From: DATADF01 sp046263155
GTDB lineage: Bacteria; Actinomycetota; CADDZG01; WHSQ01
DNA length: 25,589 nt
NCBI GenBank assembly: GCA_046263155.1
Contig: JBHELF010000152.1
Span: 1 to 25,589 of the forward strand
Direction: 5' to 3'
Numbering within the stretch: the first letter of the stretch is position 1; every line of letters begins with the position of its first letter. Made by a program: the position numbers and the translations under genes. Positions 7,991 to 15,730 of this stretch are shown here, one piece after another. Below the pieces are notes generated by a model that was not told the DNA's origin, made no database searches, and saw only the letters and a list, made by a program, of their open reading frames with translations.

Positions 7991-8353
7991 CTAAGTGTCG
8001 GCGGGATCCTTCTCCATCTTCTGCATCGGTCGCACGATGCCGCCCGCGACACCCCCGGCAACAGAGCCGGCAACGGCGACGGCCACCACTGAAATCACCC
8101 GACCGGTGTTCGCGTCGAAGGCGATCAGGCCGATCACGAGACCTATTAGAGCTCCGACGAACAGACCCATCAGCGCGCCCGCGATACCACCCACCGCCTG
8201 CGACCTGGTCATGACGACGCCGGGACCAGCGGTGAAATGGTCCGCCTCTTCGTACATAGCTTTGGGGAGTGGCGACGAGACCGGCGTCTCCTCCGCGGTG
8301 GGAGCCGGCGCGTGACCCGGCTCGCTTGGGATTCCTGAGCGTGACTGGTCCAT
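7991..8353 (-). CDS. Small glycine-zipper membrane protein of unknown function
   Basis: A 120-residue protein with a Pro/Ser/Glu-rich cytoplasmic-looking N-terminus (residues 1-50) and two hydrophobic hairpin helices, about 53-78 and 85-108. These are packed with glycine spaced by three residues (GGIAGALMGLFVGALIG and AGSVAGGVAGG), a glycine-zipper pattern that favours tight helix packing or oligomerisation. It ends in a short charged tail. The start is supported by GAGGAG about 9 bases before ATG 8353. I do not recognise the family. It is transcribed divergently from valS with 123 bases between them and convergently with clpX, so it interrupts the housekeeping series as a separate unit. Codon and base use look like its neighbours. 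Role unknown; membrane stress or envelope functions would be guesses. Confidence 0.7.
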   Translation of the reverse strand: MDQSRSGIPSEPGHAPAPTAEETPVSSPLPKAMYEEADHFTAGPGVVMTRSQAVGGIAGALMGLFVGALIGLVIGLIAFDANTGRVISVVAVAVAGSVAGGVAGGIVRPMQKMEKDPADT

Positions 8354-8476
8354 GCCCTGCTCCTCTTTGATTCGGGACGTGTCCTAACCCATACCCTTCA
8401 GTTCGCAGGCAGCAACCGGTTACCTGCCGTCTAAGCTGGAGGATTCCCCGATTTCGCAACGTGGTGGAGTCCCTCG

Positions 8477-11092
8477 ATGAGCAAGGACCTGGCTACTGCC
8501 TATCAGCCGGCAGAGATAGAACGGCGCTGGTACTCGAGCTGGGAGGACCAGGGCCTGTTCTGCGCGCGGGCCGATTCGGATCGAAACCCGTTCGTCATCG
8601 TGTTGCCCCCTCCCAACGTCACCGGCTCGCTCCACATAGGCCACGCCTTCGAGCACACCCTCCAGGACGCCTTTATCCGGCGCGCCCGGATGCTCGGCTT
8701 CGAGACGCTGTGGCTTCCCGGAACGGACCACGCCGGGATCGCGACTCAAAACGTCGTGGAACGAGAGCTGCGGAAAGAGGGCCTCAGACGGGACGATCTG
8801 GGGCGAGAAGCCTTCGTCGAGCGGGTCTGGGAGTGGAAGGCCAAGTACGGGGGCCGCATCACCGAGCAGATGCGAAGGCTCGGCGATTCCTGCGACTGGA
8901 CGCGCGAGCGGTTCACCATGGACGAGGGGTTGTCGCGGGCCGTTCGCACGGTCTTCGTTCGCTGGTTCGAGGACGGCCTGATCTATCGGGGGCTGCGGAT
9001 CATCAATTGGTGCCCACGCTGTGGAACCGCCCTCTCGGATATCGAGGTCGAACACGAGGACGTCGGCGGCGAGCTCGTGACGTTCCGATACGAGCTTGCG
9101 GATGGATCTGGGTCCATCTCCGTCGCGACGACCCGGGTAGAGACGATGCTCGGAGACACCGGTGTCTTCGTGCATCCCGACGACGAGCGGTATCGCGCCC
9201 TCGTCGGTAAGAAAGTGCGGCACCCGTTCTTTTCCGAGCGAGACATGCCGATCGCGGCCGACAAGGGGGTCGACCCCGAATTCGGAACCGGGGCCGTCAA
9301 GGCAACACCTGCGCATGATCCTCTCGACTTCGAAATGGGCGAGCGCCAGGGGCTAGAGAAGATCAACGTGCTCGATGGGACCGCGCACATCAATGAGAAC
9401 GGTGGGCGCTTCGCCGGCTTAGATCGCTACGAGGCACGCGCCACCGTGCTCGCCGAGCTTCAAAAGCTCGGCCTCGTCGAGAAGATAGAGCGCCCCTACG
9501 TGCATGCCGTCGGCCATTGCTACCGCTGCCACACCGAGGTCGAGCCGTGGCTGTCGGAACAATGGTTCGTGAAGATGAAACCGCTCGCAGAGCCCGCGGC
9601 TGCGGCGGTGCGAGACGGTCGCATTCGGATGGCGCCGGAGCGCTTCAAGAAGTCGTACCTGGATTGGATGGACAACATCCGGGACTGGTGCATCTCACGC
9701 CAGATCTGGTGGGGGCATCGGATCCCAGTCTGGTATTGCGGTGATTGCGGCGCGACATTTGCTTCACTTGAGGAGCCTGCCGAGTGTCGCAAGTGTTCGT
9801 CGAAGTCGATAACTCAGGACCCAGATGTGCTCGACACGTGGTTCTCATCTCAGCTGTGGCCGTTTTCGACGCTGGGATGGCCCGAGGAGACCGCGGACCT
9901 GAAGTACTTCTATCCGACGACGTTGATGACGCCCGGCTACGAAATCCTCTACCTGTGGGTTGCGCGCATGATCGCCTCGGGTCTCTACTTCGTCGGCGAC
10001 GTTCCCTTCAAAGAGGTCTACGTGCACGGCATCGTGCGCGACTTCGAGGGCAAGAAGATGTCGAAGTCGCTTGGGAACGTCATCGACCCCCTCGACATGA
10101 TCGAGCTTTACGGAGCCGATGCGCTGCGATTCTCGCTCGCCTCGGGCGCGGTCCCCGGCAGCGACACCAATGTCTCGGAAGACCGGATCGAGGGCGCGCG
10201 CAACTTTGCGAACAAACTCTGGAACGCGGCGCGCTATGTGCTACTGACGATCGGAGATGACCCCCCGGCATCGTCCGAGTCATTGGGACTGGCCGATAGA
10301 TGGATCCTGTCGCGGCTCGATGACACGATCGGCGAGATCGAGGGCCAACTGGCCGGTTACAACTGGGCTGAGGCCCTGAAGGCCCTGTATCGCTTTGTCT
10401 GGAGCGAGTATTGCGATTGGTATATCGAGCTTTCGAAGCTCACGCCGGGAGAGCCGGGCACGCGCTGGGCCTTGGTCGAAGTCCTGGACGCCGTTCTGCG
10501 CCTGCTTCACCCCGTGATGCCGTTCATCACCGAGGAGCTGTGGTCGAAGCTCCGCCAACAGGAGGCCTCGATCATGGTCGCCGCCTGGCCCCAGGGACAG
10601 GGTCGTGAAGACCCGTCCGCCGAGGCTGTGATGGAACGATTTCAAGACCTGGTGGGCGCCCTCCGGCGCTTGAAGGTCGATCACGGGATTCCCCAGGTGC
10701 AACGCATTCCGGTCACGATGGCCGCCGGTCCCTGGCGCGGCGAGCTCGAGGGCCTGCGTGACGCGCTGGTCGTCCTGGCCCGACTCGAGGCGGTGGACTT
10801 CGTGGACGAGCTGGGATCGGCCGATGGCGTCGCGCGCGCCATCACGCCGGCCGGCATTGAAGTGGAAGTCGCGCTCGGCGAGGTGATCGATATTGAGGTC
10901 GAACGACGTCGGCTGCAATCCAAGATTGCGGAACTGGATGAGGACATGGCGCGCGCGGCTCGCAAGCTCGATGACGAGCAATTCCTGACCAAGGCTCCCG
11001 AGAGCATTATCGACAAAGAACGAGCCAAACTCGAAGATGCTCGCGCGGCCAAGAGCAAGTTGCAGGATCGCCTGCAGTCACTCGGAGTCTGA
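8477..11092 (+). CDS. valS: Valyl-tRNA synthetase
   Basis: An 871-residue class I synthetase that charges tRNA-Val and edits Thr-tRNA. HIGH is at residues 53-56 within PPPNVTGSLHIGHAFEHTLQD, and KMSKS is at 527-531. The WLPGTDHAGIATQ and SRQIWWGHRIPVWYC motifs are typical of bacterial ValRS and separate it from IleRS and LeuRS. The editing domain is present (TTRVETMLGDTGV and TPAHDPLDFEMG), although the usual Pro of TTRPET is Val. Cysteine pairs in the CYRCH and CGDCG segments may bind zinc. The C-terminal 70 residues form the expected coiled coil (EVERRRLQSKIAELDED onward). A GTGGAG ribosome site precedes the ATG by about 8 bases. The folC start follows the stop by only 5 bases, so the two are coupled. 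No T-box leader was seen upstream. Confidence 0.97.
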   Translation: MSKDLATAYQPAEIERRWYSSWEDQGLFCARADSDRNPFVIVLPPPNVTGSLHIGHAFEHTLQDAFIRRARMLGFETLWLPGTDHAGIATQNVVERELRKEGLRRDDLGREAFVERVWEWKAKYGGRITEQMRRLGDSCDWTRERFTMDEGLSRAVRTVFVRWFEDGLIYRGLRIINWCPRCGTALSDIEVEHEDVGGELVTFRYELADGSGSISVATTRVETMLGDTGVFVHPDDERYRALVGKKVRHPFFSERDMPIAADKGVDPEFGTGAVKATPAHDPLDFEMGERQGLEKINVLDGTAHINENGGRFAGLDRYEARATVLAELQKLGLVEKIERPYVHAVGHCYRCHTEVEPWLSEQWFVKMKPLAEPAAAAVRDGRIRMAPERFKKSYLDWMDNIRDWCISRQIWWGHRIPVWYCGDCGATFASLEEPAECRKCSSKSITQDPDVLDTWFSSQLWPFSTLGWPEETADLKYFYPTTLMTPGYEILYLWVARMIASGLYFVGDVPFKEVYVHGIVRDFEGKKMSKSLGNVIDPLDMIELYGADALRFSLASGAVPGSDTNVSEDRIEGARNFANKLWNAARYVLLTIGDDPPASSESLGLADRWILSRLDDTIGEIEGQLAGYNWAEALKALYRFVWSEYCDWYIELSKLTPGEPGTRWALVEVLDAVLRLLHPVMPFITEELWSKLRQQEASIMVAAWPQGQGREDPSAEAVMERFQDLVGALRRLKVDHGIPQVQRIPVTMAAGPWRGELEGLRDALVVLARLEAVDFVDELGSADGVARAITPAGIEVEVALGEVIDIEVERRRLQSKIAELDEDMARAARKLDDEQFLTKAPESIIDKERAKLEDARAAKSKLQDRLQSLGV

Positions 11093-11097
11093 AGCTA

Positions 11098-12399
11098 TTG
11101 GGTTACGCGGCTGCAGAGGCTCACCTCAACAAACTCGGCATAGACGCGATGAAGTCGCTCGCTCCCTCCCTGCAGCGCATGGAAGCTATCTGTGAGGCGC
11201 TCGATCATCCCGAGAGATCACTCAATGCGATTCACATCGCAGGTACGAACGGCAAAAGCTCGGTCGCGCGCCTTGCCACCGCGCTCCTACAGGCCGCGGG
11301 GCTAAGCGTGGGGACCTTCACATCTCCTCACCTCGAATCTGTTGTCGAACGAATTGCATTCACGGGCGAACCTTTGTCGCGCGAACAGTTCGGCGACGCG
11401 TTCGACCATCTGGAGCCCTATTTGGATTTGGTGCAAAAGGACTTGGGCGAGGAGCTCAGCTACTTCGAGGTTCTGACCGCGATGTTCTTTCTGTGGGCGT
11501 CCGATCAGCCGGTGGATGCGGCCGTCATCGAAGTCGGCCTCGGCGGTCGCTGGGACGCGACCAATCTGGTTCCTGCCGATATCGCGGTGATTACGAACAT
11601 CGACATGGATCACGTTGAGCTTCTGGGTCCGGACTTAGGCGCGATCGCAGCCGAGAAGGCCGGAGTGATCAAGGAGGCGTCCACGGTGGTGGTCGGGGAG
11701 CGGCGCCCGGATGCCCTGGCGCCGATAGCGACTCAAGCCGAGGGCCTGGGGGCCGAGCTACGGCTCCTCGGCCGCGAGTTCTCGGTGACCCAGAGCCATG
11801 TGGCGTTGGGGGGCAGGTATCTGGACCTCGAGGTGGGCGGCACGAACTACGACTCGCTCTTTCTGCCGGTCCACGGGAGCCATCAAGCGACGAATGCGGC
11901 GCTGGCCCTCGCGGCGGTCAACGCGTTTCTCGCGCAACCTCTGAGCACCGCCGTCGTACAAGAAGGTTTCGGTGCAGTGAAGGTACCCGGACGAATGGAG
12001 TCGATCCGAGTTGCCGGAAAGCTTTTCCTTCTCGATGTTGCGCACAACCCTGCCGGGATGTCTGCATTTGTAACCGGCGTGCTCGAGGCTTTTGCGTTCG
12101 ACCGTGCATGCGTGATCTTCGGAGCACTGTCGGATAAGGACCACGGCGGGATGCTCTCGGAACTCGCCAGGCTGGAGCCGGAGTTGATCGTGACGCAACC
12201 GCATACCGAACGGGCGGTGCCGGCTGCGGAATTGTCTGTTGCCGCGAAGGAGTTCGCTTTGGAGGCCTCAGTCGTTCCGGGTATTGGCCAGGCGGTGGCC
12301 GCCGCACTTCGATCGGATGCCGATCTGGTGGCCGTCACCGGGTCTCACTATCTCGTGGGCGAAGCGCGCCGCGCGCTGTCAACGGTCGACACCCGCTAG
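11098..12399 (+). CDS. folC: Folylpolyglutamate / dihydrofolate synthase
   Basis: A 433-residue Mur-ligase-family enzyme that adds glutamate to folates, and probably also forms dihydrofolate from dihydropteroate. The ATP P-loop GTNGKSS is at residues 49-55, followed by TFTSPHL, the IEVGLGGRWDATN motif and TNIDMDHVELLG. The second domain has the HGSHQATNAALALAA, GRMES and DVAHNPAG motifs of FolC. Length is normal. The start is TTG 11098, needed to include the first family-conserved helix (YAAAEAHLNKLG). GGAG about 10 bases upstream lies inside the end of valS. A later ATG at residue 18 would truncate that helix. In Streptomyces a small DUF4233 gene sits between folC and ndk; here the gap is only 39 bases and holds no such gene. 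Confidence 0.95.
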   Translation: MGYAAAEAHLNKLGIDAMKSLAPSLQRMEAICEALDHPERSLNAIHIAGTNGKSSVARLATALLQAAGLSVGTFTSPHLESVVERIAFTGEPLSREQFGDAFDHLEPYLDLVQKDLGEELSYFEVLTAMFFLWASDQPVDAAVIEVGLGGRWDATNLVPADIAVITNIDMDHVELLGPDLGAIAAEKAGVIKEASTVVVGERRPDALAPIATQAEGLGAELRLLGREFSVTQSHVALGGRYLDLEVGGTNYDSLFLPVHGSHQATNAALALAAVNAFLAQPLSTAVVQEGFGAVKVPGRMESIRVAGKLFLLDVAHNPAGMSAFVTGVLEAFAFDRACVIFGALSDKDHGGMLSELARLEPELIVTQPHTERAVPAAELSVAAKEFALEASVVPGIGQAVAAALRSDADLVAVTGSHYLVGEARRALSTVDTR

Positions 12400-12438
12400 T
12401 CGGTCATCGACTAACGTGCGATATCTCTAGGAGGTCTC

Positions 12439-12846
12439 ATGCCCGAGAGTCAAAGAACGTTGGTCTTGGTCAAACCCGACGGTGTGCGCCGACGACTGGT
12501 CGGCGAGGTCATTTCCCGAATCGAGGCCAAGGGTTATGAACTACGAGAGGTAAAGCTGATGACCGTCGACGACAGTCTGGCCCGGCAGCACTACGCCGAG
12601 CACGAGGCAAAGCCCTTCTTCTCCGATCTCGTCTCCTTTATTACGTCGGGCCCCGTCGTTGCGATGGTCGTCGAAGGCCCCGATGCGATCGCCGGGATGC
12701 GTCAGATCATGGGTGCGACGAACCCGCTGGATGCAGCTCCCGGTTCGATCAGGGGAGACTTCGCCACAGTCATCACCGAGAACATCGTCCACGGCTCGGA
12801 TTCCGAGAAGTCGGCCGAAAGAGAGGTCAACCTCTTTTTCGGTTAG
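12439..12846 (+). CDS. ndk: Nucleoside diphosphate kinase
   Basis: A 135-residue enzyme that moves the gamma phosphate between nucleoside triphosphates and diphosphates through a phosphohistidine. The active histidine is His118 in ENIVHGSDS. TLVLVKPDGVRRRLVGEV at the N-terminus and the GATNPLDAAPGSIRGDFA segment are diagnostic. AGGAGG lies 5 bases before ATG 12439, a strong ribosome site. It follows folC by 39 bases and precedes mreB by a 150-base spacer with its own candidate promoter, so it likely closes the valS-folC-ndk group. Confidence 0.97.
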   Translation: MPESQRTLVLVKPDGVRRRLVGEVISRIEAKGYELREVKLMTVDDSLARQHYAEHEAKPFFSDLVSFITSGPVVAMVVEGPDAIAGMRQIMGATNPLDAAPGSIRGDFATVITENIVHGSDSEKSAEREVNLFFG

Positions 12847-12938
12847 TGCTACTAGGTCCGGCAGGCCGCCCGCCCGCCCGAAAACCGTCATCGGTGCGTT
12901 CTTCGCCGCCCCGAGTTCATATTCGTGACGAAAATGGG

Positions 12939-12966
12939 TTGATCGTTTTTACGGTTCTTATAGGCT
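12939..12966 (+). promoter_or_regulatory. Candidate promoter of mreB
   Basis: TTGATC at 12939-12944 and TAGGCT at 12961-12966 are 16 bases apart in an AT-rich patch (TTTTTACGGTTCTTATAGG) that stands out from the GC-rich surroundings. Transcription would begin about 24 bases before ATG 12997. Matches to consensus are partial. Confidence 0.4.
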
Positions 12967-12996
12967 TCGCCGCTCAGACGCGCTACCAGGAGTGAC

Positions 12997-14028
12997 ATGG
13001 ACAACGTTTTTCAACTAATCGGACGAGACATGGCCGTCGACCTCGGCACGGCGAACACCGTCGTTTACGTACGCGGTCGCGGGATCGTTTTGAACGAGCC
13101 TTCGGTCGTCGCGATCAACACGAAAACCGGAGCCATCCTCGCGGTCGGGTCGGAAGCCAAACGCATGATCGGTCGCACTCCATCTCACATCGTGGCGATT
13201 CGGCCCCTGAAGGACGGCGTGATCGCCGACTTCGACGTCACGGAGAAGATGCTGCGCTATTTCATTCAGAAGGTTCACCGCCGCGCCTTTCTCGCCAAGC
13301 CTCGAGTGGTGGTCTGCGTGCCCTCGGGCATCACGGGAGTCGAGCAGAGGGCCGTCGAGGAGGCGACCCTTTCTGCGGGGGCCAGGAGCGCCTTCATCAT
13401 CGAGGAGCCGATGGCCGCCGCGATAGGCGCGGGGCTTCCCGTCCACGAGCCGACGGGAAACATGGTCGTCGATATCGGCGGCGGCACGACCGAGGTCGCC
13501 GTTGTGTCGCTCGGGGGCATCGTTACGAGCCAGTCGATCCGCATCGGCGGCGACGAGCTCGACGAGTCGATCATCAACTACATAAAAAAGGAGTACTCGC
13601 TCATGTTGGGCGAGCGCACCGCCGAGGACATCAAGGTTCAGGTTGCATCCGCCTTTCCCATGCCCGACGAACCCAACGCGGAGATTCGCGGTCGAGACCT
13701 TGTTACAGGACTTCCAAAAACGATCATCGTTTCCGCGGAAGAGATACGTCGCGCGATCGAGGAACCGGTCAATGCAATCGTCGACGCGGTCAAGAACACG
13801 CTCGACAAGACTCCGCCCGAGCTCGCGGCCGACATCATGGACAAGGGCATCGTGCTCGCGGGCGGGGGCTCGTTGCTGAAGGGACTCGACGAGCGTTTGA
13901 AGCACGAGACCGGTATGCCGATCCACATCGCGGAGGACGCTCTTCTGGCGGTCGCCGTCGGCTCCGGCAAGTGCCTCGAGGAGTTCGAGGCGCTCAAGAG
14001 GGTCCTGATCTCCTCCACTCGCCACTAG
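12997..14028 (+). CDS. mreB: Rod shape-determining actin-like protein MreB
   Basis: A 343-residue bacterial actin that forms membrane-bound filaments directing lateral wall synthesis. The phosphate-1 motif is DLGTANT at residues 15-21, phosphate-2 is VVDIGGGTTEVAV, and the adenosine motif is LAGGGSLLKGLDE. EEPMAAAIGAGLPV is also characteristic. Residues 2-9 (DNVFQLIG) are a hydrophobic N-terminal stretch that could act as a membrane anchor. AGGAG at 12988-12992 supports ATG 12997. An intrinsic terminator lies right after the gene, so mreB is at least partly uncoupled from mreCD, as expected for a filament protein needed in higher amount. Confidence 0.97.
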   Translation: MDNVFQLIGRDMAVDLGTANTVVYVRGRGIVLNEPSVVAINTKTGAILAVGSEAKRMIGRTPSHIVAIRPLKDGVIADFDVTEKMLRYFIQKVHRRAFLAKPRVVVCVPSGITGVEQRAVEEATLSAGARSAFIIEEPMAAAIGAGLPVHEPTGNMVVDIGGGTTEVAVVSLGGIVTSQSIRIGGDELDESIINYIKKEYSLMLGERTAEDIKVQVASAFPMPDEPNAEIRGRDLVTGLPKTIIVSAEEIRRAIEEPVNAIVDAVKNTLDKTPPELAADIMDKGIVLAGGGSLLKGLDERLKHETGMPIHIAEDALLAVAVGSGKCLEEFEALKRVLISSTRH

Positions 14029-14034
14029 CCATCC

Positions 14035-14072
14035 GCCCTGGGGGCGGGCAAGCCCCGGCGCTCAGGGCTTTT
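14035..14072 (+). terminator. Intrinsic terminator after mreB
   Basis: GCCCTG (14035-14040) pairs with CAGGGC (14063-14068), with further GGGG/CCCC pairing inside, and TTTT follows at 14069-14072. It begins 7 bases after the mreB stop. Confidence 0.7.
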
Positions 14073-14078
14073 GCGGTA

Positions 14079-14221
14079 TGCGTCGGGGGGTGCGCTAGGC
14101 GCACCTGGGGACGCACGACACGTCTCAAAAGCGGATTTTGAGGGCGAAGAGAGGTATTCGTGGGCTACAGTTGAGGGGCAGGGCGGCTTTGGGGGCCTGT
14201 TTCCCCAGGTGGACGCCGCCC
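14079..14221 (+). promoter_or_regulatory. Hairpin-rich spacer upstream of mreC
   Basis: Three further inverted repeats fill the 222-base mreB-mreC gap. First, 14079-14115: outer stem TGCGTC/GACGCA and perfect inner stem GGTGCGC/GCGCACC with loop TAG. Second, 14124-14142: CTCAAAA/TTTTGAG with a 5-base loop. Third, 14181-14221: GGGCGGC/GCCGCCC with an inner CCTG/CAGG. A -10-like TACAGT at 14166-14171 would start transcription just before the third, placing it in the mreC leader. The function is unproven; a second terminator, an attenuator or a regulator site are options. Confidence 0.45.
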
Positions 14222-14250
14222 CCCGATTTAGCAGCGAAGGATCTTCATAG

Positions 14251-15123
14251 ATGTACCGTCGAACGGCTCGCGGGCGGGTGTTGCTCCTTGTCTTCGTGGC
14301 CCTATCCATAACGATCATCACTCTCGACGTTCGGCAAGGCTCGCCGGCGCTCGAAAGGGCCAAGGATGTATCCGAGGCCGTCATCGCGCCGATACAGCGC
14401 GGTTTCACGGCCGTGGTCCGCCCGATCGGCAATTTCTTTTCCTCGTTGGGTGAACTCGAGGACCTGAGGGCGGAAAACTCCGAGCTCTCCTCGCAGCTCG
14501 AACTAGCACAGTCGGAGAACGAGCAGGCCACCGCGGTCGAGATCGAGAACCGCCGTCTCACCGAGCTCCTCGACCTTCAGAGGTCGTGGGGAGTTATGGA
14601 CACAGTCGCCGCTCAGGTGTTCTCGCGCAGCGGGTCGAATTTCCGCTGGGCGGTCTACATCGACAAGGGGCGCGCGGATGGCCTTCGCCCCGACATGGCG
14701 GTCGTTGCTCCCGAGGGCCTAGTCGGAAAGATCTTACGAGTGCAGGAGCACACGGCAACCGTTCTCTTGCTGATCGATCCCGAGGGCGCGGCGGCGGCTC
14801 GTCTGACGGACAAGACCTACATCGGCACGGTGAAGGGCAACGGAGGCAGCGAAAACCTGTCCCTTGATTTCATCGGCACACGTCGCGAAGTCGATCTCTA
14901 CGACGAGATCGTGACCGCGGGGTACGACGGGGGGATCTTTCCCCCGAACATTCCCATCGGAGTCGTTGTCAACGTGGGCGGCGAAAGCTCCGATCTGGAT
15001 CAAGACATCCAGGTGGAGCCCCATGTCGATTTCACGTCCGACCTCGACTACGTCCTGGTTCTGCTGGAGACAGGCTCTCGACTGGATTCCGACGGCGAGG
15101 GTCGTCGCCGGGAGCGCCCGTGA
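14251..15123 (+). CDS. mreC: Rod shape-determining protein MreC
   Basis: A 290-residue bitopic membrane protein that links MreB filaments to PBP2 outside the membrane. One transmembrane helix (residues about 9-26) follows a short basic tail (YRRTARGR). A coiled coil runs from about 65 to 115 (LEDLRAENSELSSQLELAQ), and the periplasmic beta domains contain the family motifs GLRPDMAVVAPEGLVGKI and IVTAGYDGGIFPPNIPIG. Length is typical. No strong ribosome site precedes ATG 14251 (only GAAGGA about 14 bases upstream), consistent with a structured leader controlling its level. mreD starts 28 bases after its stop. Confidence 0.95.
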   Translation: MYRRTARGRVLLLVFVALSITIITLDVRQGSPALERAKDVSEAVIAPIQRGFTAVVRPIGNFFSSLGELEDLRAENSELSSQLELAQSENEQATAVEIENRRLTELLDLQRSWGVMDTVAAQVFSRSGSNFRWAVYIDKGRADGLRPDMAVVAPEGLVGKILRVQEHTATVLLLIDPEGAAAARLTDKTYIGTVKGNGGSENLSLDFIGTRREVDLYDEIVTAGYDGGIFPPNIPIGVVVNVGGESSDLDQDIQVEPHVDFTSDLDYVLVLLETGSRLDSDGEGRRRERP

Positions 15124-15151
15124 TGACGTACGGCGTCCAGGGGACGCTTAC

Positions 15152-15730
15152 ATGACCATTGATGCCACTCGCGGCCGACCGCCTGGGCTCCTCGGCGAGC
15201 TCGGCCTCGCACGGGTCGCCTCCATGGGGGCCGCCGTGGTGCTCGCGCTCGCGTTGCAGTCCACCGTCTTGGCTCGGGCGACCCTTTTAGGGGTTGTACC
15301 GCAGCTTCTGCTCGTCGTCATCGTGAGCCTGGCTTACGTGGACGGCGAACGGGTCGGGGTTCTCGCCGGCTTTACCGGAGGCCTATTGGTTGATCTTTCG
15401 CTGCCCGAGGGGATGGGGGCTGAAGGTTCGATCATCGGGTTGACCGCCCTCGTCTACACACTGACCGGTTTCGGCGTCGGTGTTCTGCGTCAGTACTCAA
15501 CATCTGAGTCGGTTTGGATGCCTGTGGCGGCAGTGGCGGTCGCAACCGCGGTCGCCGAGACGAGCTATGCATTGCTGGCGATCATGCTCGGCCAGCGCTG
15601 GGTGGGTATCGCGTTCACCGCGAAGGTGATCGGCCTCGTAGTGCTCTACAACACCCTCCTCGCGCCGTTCACATTTCCAATCATCAAGCGAATCGCAGAT
15701 CGATTCCGACCTCCCAAGGTGCATCACTGA
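15152..15730 (+). CDS. mreD: Rod shape-determining protein MreD
   Basis: A 192-residue integral membrane protein of the elongasome with about five or six hydrophobic helices, including VVLALALQSTVLARATLLG, LLLVVIVSLAYVDG and VGVLAGFTGGLLVDLSLPEG. The G-x-L-x-D-L-x-x-x-x-x-G-x-x motif in the third helix region and the tail IIKRIADRFRPP fit MreD. I chose ATG 15152, with GGGGA 9 bases upstream, because the in-frame extension upstream would run deep into mreC and carries no signal. The stop overlaps the mrdA start by one base (TGATG), so translation is coupled. Confidence 0.9.
   Translation: MTIDATRGRPPGLLGELGLARVASMGAAVVLALALQSTVLARATLLGVVPQLLLVVIVSLAYVDGERVGVLAGFTGGLLVDLSLPEGMGAEGSIIGLTALVYTLTGFGVGVLRQYSTSESVWMPVAAVAVATAVAETSYALLAIMLGQRWVGIAFTAKVIGLVVLYNTLLAPFTFPIIKRIADRFRPPKVHH

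Noticed and set aside
8354..8476. T-box leader upstream of valS
   Set aside because: No T-box consensus, specifier loop or terminator/antiterminator pair could be found in the 123-base gap.
8420..9316. A 298-codon minus-strand frame opposite the valS start
   Set aside because: It covers the divergent promoter region and the HIGH-motif region of valS and resembles no protein family; treated as a shadow.
12862..12880. GCCCG tandem run after ndk as a functional repeat
   Set aside because: Only about three short units; in such GC-rich sequence this is expected by chance, and no hairpin with a T run results.
13015..14025. A 336-codon minus-strand frame opposite mreB
   Set aside because: It mirrors the codon periodicity of mreB, has low-complexity charged composition and no family motif.
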